In this document: piece by piece, positions 58,464 through 64,000 of the stretch
Position numbering within the stretch: position 1 is the first letter of the stretch
How the letters are laid out: every line of letters begins with the position of its first letter
Program-made: the position numbers and the translations under genes
Notes under the pieces: model-generated
Seen by the model: only the letters and a program-made list of their open reading frames with translations
Database searches by the model: none
Told to the model about the DNA's origin: nothing
Assembly: GCA_033439265.1 (NCBI GenBank)
Contig: JAVTVX010000009.1
Location: 11,125,109-11,189,108 of the forward strand
Direction of reading: 5' to 3'
DNA: 64,000 nt
Source of the DNA: Dillenia suffruticosa
Taxonomy: Eukaryota > Streptophyta > Magnoliopsida > Dilleniales > Dilleniaceae

Positions 58464-59694
58464 TCACAATGATCCAATAAGACACTAAACCAGCTTAATA
58501 TCTATTAAAAGGAAACCCACCAAATACATCATTGTGATAGAACTCTAGTATTGAAATCATTCATATCTATCGAAATTATGATAATGTAAGCATTTTTTTC
58601 AATGACATTGATAGAGTATCATAATTATAATTTTTAGAATGGCAGTGTTCAAAAACTAGGCTTACAACTATCCATTGATAATAATTTCTACTCTTTAAAA
58701 ATACTAACATTTTTTTTTGAACTTAGAAAACCAAATAGTAGAAACCCGTGTTATTCATTTTAAGAATCCTAACTTTCTTTACTTAGCAAACCTAATCTTT
58801 GAAATCCTAATCCCTAAATTTAATTATTTTTAGCTTAGAAACCCTAACTTCAAAGAATATTACTCTGTCTCCACTCCCCTTCTCTAGACTAAGGTGTTGG
58901 AGGTTGAGTCAAAAACTGATGTGAAAATAAGGGTGCCGATGTGTCATATGCTATCTTAGCAAACATATCCACATTATCGACAATTCAACAATTTAGCGTG
59001 CTATGTCAATACATAATAACCGTGTCATCAACGGAGTTGGACTCAGAATCTTATTGTTATGTATATTGAAGCTTAAGTATTTAATGATAGCTAAATAAAT
59101 TTTAAAAAGGTAATTGAAATTTGATTTAAAATTTCAAGATTTTGCATTTAATGAATTTTGAAGAGGCTAGGCTCACTACTAAATTCAAACAATAGTTACT
59201 TTCTTAAATTGATGTCACGAGATATGTTAGCTTAAAACTAGAGCGTTGCTTCTGCCCCTTTGAACATTTCCAAAATAGTTCATTCGGATAAAACTAAATC
59301 TGCATCTTAAATTTTAGGAAAAAGTTAAAAATAATTATTGATGTTAGCATTTTTAGAAAATACAATAAGCCACAAAAGGCAAGAGTGGGGGTATAATAAT
59401 CATATAACCAAAAGGTTACCATAACGACCCTAAAAACTGTAAAGAAAAATTCGAAATATATAAAAAGAATTAATAATACTAAATAAATCAATGAAATATA
59501 CAAAATTATATATATATATCAGTTAATGTTAAAATAGTTTTATTAATTACTAATTAAATAATTATTTAAATTAATTAAAATATTAATTTAAAAAGAAAAT
59601 TTGCTTGTCTCACTCATGACTCGGTTTTTATTAACCACTGCTTTTTGAGTGGACGCCAAATTCTGCTCCTTGTTATCATTTTATATTATCTTAT
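58464..59694. other. Intergenic, AT-rich
   Basis: No gene recognised between the repeat array and the promoter region of the response-regulator gene. Short open frames lack any motif. Confidence 0.5.
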
Positions 59695-59698
59695 TTTT

Positions 59699-59706
59699 AT
59701 ATAAGA
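59699..59706 (+). promoter_or_regulatory. Candidate TATA box of the response-regulator gene
   Basis: TATATAAG lies about 340 bp before the start codon at 60045. The sequence between (59870-60035) is CT-rich, as in plant 5' leaders. The open frame running back to 59850 in this frame begins at GTG and reads leader sequence, so it is not taken as coding. Confidence 0.4.
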
Positions 59707-60044
59707 CTTCTATATAATTTCCCATTGAAGCTTTTTGTGATATGGTGGGAATAATACGTCCCCAATCTCATCTCACGCAAAATGGTCTTTTCATGGCCGA
59801 GGGCTATGTCCTAAATACAAAATAGAGGATGGGGTATACTCACACTTGAGTGAGAGCAAAAAAATTCTGGGATTATTGGGTCAAAAACATCTTATTCTCA
59901 TTCACATTTCAAATTCATTCGTCAAGCCCACTCACTCTCTCTCTCACGCATGCACACACACTCTATAGAGAGTTGAGTTTGCTTCTTTTCCTTTGCTTTC
60001 TTTTCTCTTCACCGTATTCCTTTCTCCATTTTCAACAAAAAAAC

Positions 60045-60978
60045 ATGGGTGAAGGATTGCAAATGGCTTACATGGCAGCAGAATCGAACGAGAACGTGAC
60101 AAAATATTACCCACCCAAAGTCGATCTAAATGTTATGCTGGTTGACCGTGATTTAGTAGAGCTTGTGCGACTTAGAAGATTCTTTGAGTCTTGTTCTTAC
60201 AAAGGTTATATTCTTTAAGCCCTAATCTTAGATTCTACAATTTTCTCTGTTGCTAGAAAAAACCAACTCTTGGTTTCTTTTGTAACCAAAAATATATTTC
60301 TCACTGTGCTCTCAAGGGCCTGTCATGATAAACATATGTTCAACAAAATAATCTTTTCTAGAGCAAAACCTTGTTGCTTTGGTTAAAAAAACACTGAATT
60401 TTTTTAATTGAATTCTTGAATTTGAATTTTAAGAATAAAAAAAATAGATACGGAAGGTCTTCCGACAATAGTTTGAATCAGATAAGTCAAAACTAATAAA
60501 TTGATTACTTTAGTTGGTCAAACACAAAAGAAATCTAAATGGATGAAATATATAGAGTATGTAAGGATCTTTTGCTTTTGTAGATTAATCAGAAATTGTC
60601 CAAATGGATGAAATACTCAAGTCAATTGGACAGTGAATGAAAAGAAATCGATTACATTATTGATCTCTTCTATTAAGTCTCCTTATATATCTGCTATTAC
60701 CTTTGGATCAATGATAAAAACAAGATAAAAAGAATTAAATTCTTTTCTACATAAACTCATGATTTTTTATTTTTTGGGAAATTTAGTATCCACTCGATAT
60801 ATATTTTCTACTTATGCATTGTGCCGATACAATGGCTGAGATGGCTCATACAAACTTAGAGAGCACAAGTTAATCTTGTGTAAGTACTAAAGAGAACAGA
60901 CGCTGATATAAATTAGAACAGATTGGATTAGACAGAAATTAATCATTGTATGAATAATACTTGCTTGATAAATTGCTA

Positions 60979-61010
<32 letters not shown>

Positions 61011-62140
61011 TTGGTTTATGTGTCTCTTATACCTGAGCTTGATAACAGTTGCAACCTTCAATGTGGAATCAGCTGCTTTGGCAACTCTGCAGGATAAGAA
61101 AGGAGAATACGATCTTGTACTTGCAGACGTCCATATGCCTGAGTTGGATCATTATTTCTTTCTTCGAACTGTAGTAGAGAAACATGGAGTGCCAGTCATT
61201 TGTAAGTCCTCTTAGATACAGCAACAATAGTTATATAATCTATATTTTATTTCTCTATAATTGTAATTTCAACAATATTATTGTTTCTATTATGATGGTA
61301 CTACGTTTCGTTCTTTTTCCATATTGTTGTTGTCTAGTGATGTCCGCGGATCCCAGTCCTGAGATTGCAAGGAAAGCAATTGATCATGGGGCCTGCTTTT
61401 TCCAACAAAAGCCTCTCGACATTGAAACTGTTAAATCACTATGGCAGCATGTTTTGCGGGTGAGAATCCTGATGATGAAGATGGTTCAGCTAAAAGCAAA
61501 CCATGTTCAGAATGCAAATGAAAATGGAGAAAACATAACAGACATCACTCAGGCTGACGAAGGTGGAAGTTCAAACAAAACTGGTGAAACGACACTTGAA
61601 ATTCAGGAGAAGGTGGAGAAGAATGATTCAGCTAATGTTAATGACATAATTAACTTGTCAAGGGAGCAAAATATGAAATTGATTGACAAGTTTCAAGGTT
61701 AGTCAAGATCATTTCTTTTTTTCTTTATCCATTTTTGCAAATGTCCATTGTTTTTCTTGCCAAGGTGTTGCACCTATACAATTTGATGCATTGTTTGACT
61801 TCGGCATAATTTTTGACATAGAAGGTTATCAGCCGGGTATGCTTCAAGGTGGGCATGGAAGTAGCCTAATGCCAGGACAAACAAATTCTCTAATACAGGT
61901 CTGTCACATTTCTTTTATCTTTTACTGATAATGTGCCACCACAAATGTCACTGTCATTTGGACAGTGATACTCTTTCTATCATAGCTTTAATTAAAGAAC
62001 TTTTTCGCTTATATAAGGGCTACTCGTGCTTAGAGATGCTTAAAACAAAATACTAGTTTTGAGGTCAATATTTGGTTGAACATTAGACAAGTCACAGAAT
62101 AGGCTAGTCATTTTTTTCATTGAAAAAGAGCCATTTGTTT

Positions 62141-62171
<31 letters not shown>

Positions 62172-63922
62172 GAGATGGGGGGAGAGAGAGATGTATATAT
62201 AGACAGAGAGAGAAATGGCAGAGATGGTTCAAACACCTGGGGCACCGGTGAATTGTTGTATTGGATGTGTTATAAATAAGATGATGTTAGATCACATTAC
62301 AATTTGGGGGAAAAAATTACAAATATCGATCTAAGTTTTACACTTGCCTACATTTTTCTTTTCAGAAACCTCCTAGGCTCGCACCAAGTCCTCCTGATGT
62401 TGGATCGCCATCCAGACATGCCATGCCAATGCCCTTTGGTCGGCAGTTATTAATCCCTTACCAAAGAGGAATTTCCTGTCTAATCCAATCCGGAAAACAT
62501 AACATCAGCTCAAACAAGTATAGTCCAAGATCATCTTTAACATCAGCTCAATCCCTTCTTTTAAGACACAAACTCGATATGATTGGTTCACAACAGACTG
62601 GACGGCAGAATCAATCTTCAACTTTACTTGGAAGACTAAACCAACCTTCATTCTTGAGCGACAATGGCAATGAGTTTGGGAATGATAATAGTTTTCCTAT
62701 GAGCTCTGTATCATCTTTATTGAACTTCAACAATGCTGCGACAATGTCAAGTTCAAGCAATATTGTGCCAGACAAGAATTCAATTAGCACGGGAAAGCAA
62801 TCTGCTGTTGAAATGCTGGAACTTTTGCAAAAGCAGCTGACAAGTGATATGGATGGGTATGGAATTCCAAGCTCCTCATCTTTACAACAAAATAACAATA
62901 GAGATGGTTTTTGGGGTGCTAACACAACTCCTGGTAACACGTCCAATGAGTTTGGAAAGACTCAAAATGGTTTTAGGAATCACAATATACCTCATCCATT
63001 ATATTCATCGTACACTTCAGGCCATAGCAATGCTCAAGAAGGGCCAAACTTGCACAATGGTTGGTCTTCCCCAAGTTTAGACATGGGCGCTATGCCAACA
63101 GAGAAATCCTGTCTTGGCAACCCAACTGGAGTTGGATTGTTTCATGGTAATAATCAATACCTAGGCGAGACCAATGCATTAGATAATGGACAAGGTATGG
63201 AGTTGGGAATGCAGAACAGGTCTTTTCCTAACTATGGGGATCACACTGCTAGTGAGGAGGGAATTGGTTTTGGTTTCAGTGGGCAATGTCTTACCAATTC
63301 TTTATTCATTTCACCCAATTCGAATAATTGCTTAGCTGGAATAGATGATGATTCTGGGCCATCAATTTGTAACACAAGAGGGGATGTGGTGAACAATGGA
63401 TTACCTACAACATCAATACATGCAGAGCAGCCAAATTGTGTGGATCAGGTTGATGCATTTGGTGGGTTGACTAACCAAACAATAGAAGAACAAAATGACT
63501 CCTTTGATCCAAATAATGCTGCGAGCCAAAGTAGCATGCTATGTGAGAACTGGCTTCGAAATGATTCTACCATTCATGTAAATGGTAGCACAAACCTCCA
63601 ATCTCTATCCAACAACAAAGAAGAGGAACTGGATATAGTTAACCAATTTCTGAATGACAATGAAGTCACCGTGGAGTCAAACAACATTGTGGTGTTAGGT
63701 GACAAAGCTGAAGATGAAGCTTCTCTCATGGGAGATGGATATTCAGTTGGCATGATGTCAAATGAAAACAGGCGAGACAATTTTGTAACCAACATTGAAG
63801 ATGAAAACATTTTCAGAGTTGATGATGTTGACGGTGGATGGTATTCAGGCATGAATGAGCAAGACTATAATGTGTTCTTCAACGGAATTGAGCCACCAGA
63901 TGAGCTATTTGTGTCTAGGTAG
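60045..63922 (+). CDS. Response regulator-like protein, type-B related, without GARP domain
   Basis: The five-exon model has exons at 60045-60204, 61049-61201, 61338-61697, 61765-61898 and 62366-63922. All junctions are GT-AG and keep frame, giving 787 aa. The start ATG is in good context (ACATGGGT). The receiver domain spans about residues 28-145. VMLVDRD holds Asp34 but Arg35 where a second acidic residue is usual. LADVHMPELDH holds phosphoacceptor Asp80, with His88 for the common Gly. VILMSAD holds Ser107, and FFQQKP holds Lys129. Receivers of this type accept phosphate from His-phosphotransfer proteins in cytokinin signalling. Next comes an acidic, Asn/Ser-rich linker. The GARP/Myb DNA-binding motif expected after the receiver in type-B regulators is absent. 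The C-terminal 500 residues are Asn/Ser/Gln-rich, as in type-B activation regions. A truncated or regulatory paralogue is inferred. The 3' untranslated region runs past the window. Confidence 0.85.
60205..61048 (+). other. Intron 1 of the response-regulator gene
   Basis: 844 bp, donor AAAG|GTTATA, acceptor TAACAG|TTGCAAC. It separates the first receiver strand (…CSYK) from VATFNVESA, a phase-1 position. A poly-T tract lies at 60979-61000. Confidence 0.85.
61202..61337 (+). other. Intron 2 of the response-regulator gene
   Basis: 136 bp, donor ATTT|GTAAGT, acceptor GTCTAG|TGATGT. The splice restores VPVILMSAD across the conserved Ser motif, which supports the junction. Confidence 0.85.
61698..61764 (+). 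other. Intron 3 of the response-regulator gene
   Basis: 67 bp, donor CAAG|GTTAGT, acceptor CCAAG|GTGTTG. This is near the lower size limit for plant introns. Its position is where a GARP-coding exon would be expected. Confidence 0.7.
61899..62365 (+). other. Intron 4 of the response-regulator gene
   Basis: 467 bp, donor ACAG|GTCTGT, acceptor TTTTCAG|AAACC. It contains a (GA)n microsatellite at about 62142-62215 and no GARP-like coding sequence in any frame by eye. Confidence 0.8.
62142..62215. repeat. (GA)n microsatellite in intron 4
   Basis: GAGAGA run with a short GGAAGAGATGGGGG interruption. Confidence 0.9.
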
Positions 63923-64000
63923 CATTCCGATGTCTACAGGTGACTGCTGCGCAGATGCAGAAGTTGGTAGGCATCCATGATTGTTGCAATAATGTTGTCT

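Noticed and set aside
59850..60044. In-frame N-terminal extension of the response regulator by 65 residues
   Set aside because: It begins at GTG, not ATG, and encodes CT-rich leader sequence with no conserved features. The ATG at 60045 has good context.

Overview
This is nuclear DNA from a flowering plant, most likely a woody eudicot; the species cannot be named from the sequence. The evidence is AT-rich intergenic DNA, GT-AG introns, (GA)n-rich 5' leaders, plant LTR retrotransposons primed by initiator Met tRNA, CACTA elements and tRNA-derived SINEs. I recognise only two ordinary host genes. Nearly everything else is nested or decayed transposable elements.

Layout. 1-345: edge of a GC-rich, (GA)n-bearing long LTR. 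345-5190: AT-rich DNA with a SINE and remnants of two CACTA elements. 5190-6500: small non-autonomous LTR element on the minus strand. 6526-7522: 1-kb CACTA element with TCA target duplication. 7562-17504: Reina-like chromovirus (Ty3/gypsy) on the minus strand with TCAAG target duplications. Its integrase is split by a 4.7-kb solo LTR (8968-13653) that has its own 5-bp duplication. 19628-22019: host gene 1, a two-exon PB1-domain protein of 620 aa on the minus strand. 26319-33575: decayed Ty1/copia element with both LTRs, the left one hit by a SINE. 33576-40803: remains of a Tat-lineage gypsy element with gag and protease but no RT or integrase, an 85-bp tandem array, and a coiled-coil coding remnant on the opposite strand. 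40803-46017: LTR ends of the long-LTR family, including a head-to-head pair, plus low-complexity arrays. 49012-57059: Tekay-like chromovirus on the minus strand with one complete 3.4-kb LTR and a deletion joining integrase directly to the inside of the other LTR. 57590-58463: repeat array ending in a CACTA terminus. 60045-63922: host gene 2, a five-exon, 787-aa response regulator related to type-B cytokinin regulators but with no GARP/Myb DNA-binding domain in the model.

The two genes show no functional link. The most biologically interesting item is the GARP-less response regulator, which keeps the phosphoacceptor Asp, Ser and Lys but has Arg in place of one acidic-pocket residue. The most informative structural items are the datable insertion series (gypsy beside CACTA, solo LTR inside gypsy, SINE inside copia LTR), the gag/protease-only Tat element with its antisense coding remnant, and the head-to-head LTR pair. 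All reading was by eye, so boundaries given as approximate may be off by tens of bases.
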